Assembly (NCBI GenBank): GCA_034522175.1
Contig: JAXHLQ010000001.1
Coordinates: 930,001 to 994,000 of the forward strand
Source: JAIPDZ01 sp034522175
GTDB taxonomy: Bacteria; Desulfobacterota; DSM-4660; Desulfatiglandales; Desulfatiglandaceae
Direction: 5' to 3'
Length of the DNA: 64,000 nucleotides
Shown: positions 63,598 to 64,000 of the stretch, one piece after another
Layout of the letters: each line of letters opens with the position of its first letter
Position numbering within the stretch: the first letter of the stretch is position 1
The notes under the pieces: generated by a model
Told to the model about the DNA's origin: nothing
The model's input: only the letters and a program-made list of their open reading frames with translations
Databases searched by the model: none
Translations under genes and position numbers: made by a program

Positions 63598-64000
63598 ATG
63601 AGAAAAAACAACGAAATCATCCTCTACAGCACCCCGGACGGCGATAAGAAAGTCGGCGTCTTGTATCATGAGGAGAACTTCTGGCTGACCCAGAAGGCGT
63701 TGGCAGGGCTGTTCAATGTAAAGGTGCCGGCCGTCAGCAAACATCTGAAAAACATCTTTGAATCCAGCGAACTGGATGAAAATTCAGTTGTTTCCATTTT
63801 GGAAACAACTGCCCCCGACGGCAAGAACTATAAAACCAAATATTACAACCTCGACGCCATCATTGCCGTGGGGTACCGGGTCAACAGCTATCAGGCTACC
63901 CAATTCCGGATCTGGGCGACCAAAACCTTGAAGGAATTCATCATCAAGGGATTTGTGCTGGATGATGAACGGCTCAAGCAGGGAAAGCACTTCGGAAGGG
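63598..64000 (+). CDS. RhuM-family protein, 5' part
   Basis: The frame begins at ATG 63598 and runs off the window after 134 codons. It reads MRKNNEIILYSTPDGDKK, then VLYHEENFWLTQKALAGLF and NVKVPAVSKHLKNIFESSEL, which is the conserved N-terminus of the RhuM (virulence RhuM / Fic-associated) group. Members occur in genomic islands and may be DNA-binding regulators or toxins. The YRVNSYQATQFRIWATKTLKE block is also typical. The end is not visible. Confidence 0.85.
   Translation, partial: MRKNNEIILYSTPDGDKKVGVLYHEENFWLTQKALAGLFNVKVPAVSKHLKNIFESSELDENSVVSILETTAPDGKNYKTKYYNLDAIIAVGYRVNSYQATQFRIWATKTLKEFIIKGFVLDDERLKQGKHFGR

Overview
The window looks like a chromosome piece from a mid-GC Gram-negative bacterium, most likely a sulfate-reducing or syntrophic member of the Desulfobacterota (former Deltaproteobacteria). 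The clues are sigma-54 promoters beside a PAS/sigma-54 activator, iron-sulfur flavoproteins, several RND and MacB-type exporters, a DUF1573/CcdA/DsbC-like redox cluster and a probable selenoprotein. This placement is inference; no rRNA, tRNA or ribosomal protein gene was recognised.

Region 1 (1-24.5 kb) is mostly envelope biology. It holds the 3' part of an RND exporter, a peptide-type solute-binding protein, a patatin-like lipase, a CDF metal exporter and an iron-sulfur flavoprotein. A DUF6922-like/AbiEii gene pair with overlapping frames follows. Next is a thiol-redox operon: thioredoxin, CcdA, a DUF1573 protein with an in-frame UGA at a conserved Cys followed by a SECIS-like hairpin, and a DsbC/G-like protein. 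Then come a NEW3/ABC-2/TPR/M23 cluster, a Spy-like/SHOCT pair behind a sigma-54 promoter, a class III cyclase-TolB-TPR protein, and a MacB-like ABC exporter with a secreted NifX-like protein, a LolA-like protein and an outer-membrane barrel.

Region 2 (24.5-38.3 kb) carries a heavy-metal efflux system (TolC, adaptor and HME-RND pump), then DUF302, NfeD, a K+ channel with RCK domains, a KefB-type antiporter, DUF4168 and NhaA, which together suggest monovalent cation and pH homeostasis.

Region 3 (38.3-50.2 kb) is a defense island, AT-richer through the McrBC part. It has a nucleotidyltransferase toxin-antitoxin-like pair under a promoter wrapped in two inverted repeats, a type IIG restriction-modification enzyme, and McrBC. 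mcrC is split by an insertion sequence with a 15-bp target duplication. An HrgA-like HARE-HTH protein and a truncated DUF1016 (YhcG) gene follow.

Region 4 (50.3-59.4 kb) is a regulated uptake and activation unit: a PAS/sigma-54 activator, a near-perfect -24/-12 promoter, a branched-chain-amino-acid-type ABC transporter (LivJHMGF layout), an AMP-forming acyl-CoA ligase and an iron-sulfur flavoprotein.

Region 5 (59.5-64 kb) is mobile and accessory. It contains a complete IS4-family element with terminal repeats, a 10-bp target duplication, its own sigma-70 promoter and a HARE-HTH passenger gene. After it come a RAYT transposase gene, an ATC-hydrolase-like gene and the start of a RhuM-family gene.

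About 18 reading-frame breaks are scattered through otherwise well-conserved genes, nearly all at short homopolymers. I read most of them as sequencing or assembly indels and describe those genes as reconstructed units.
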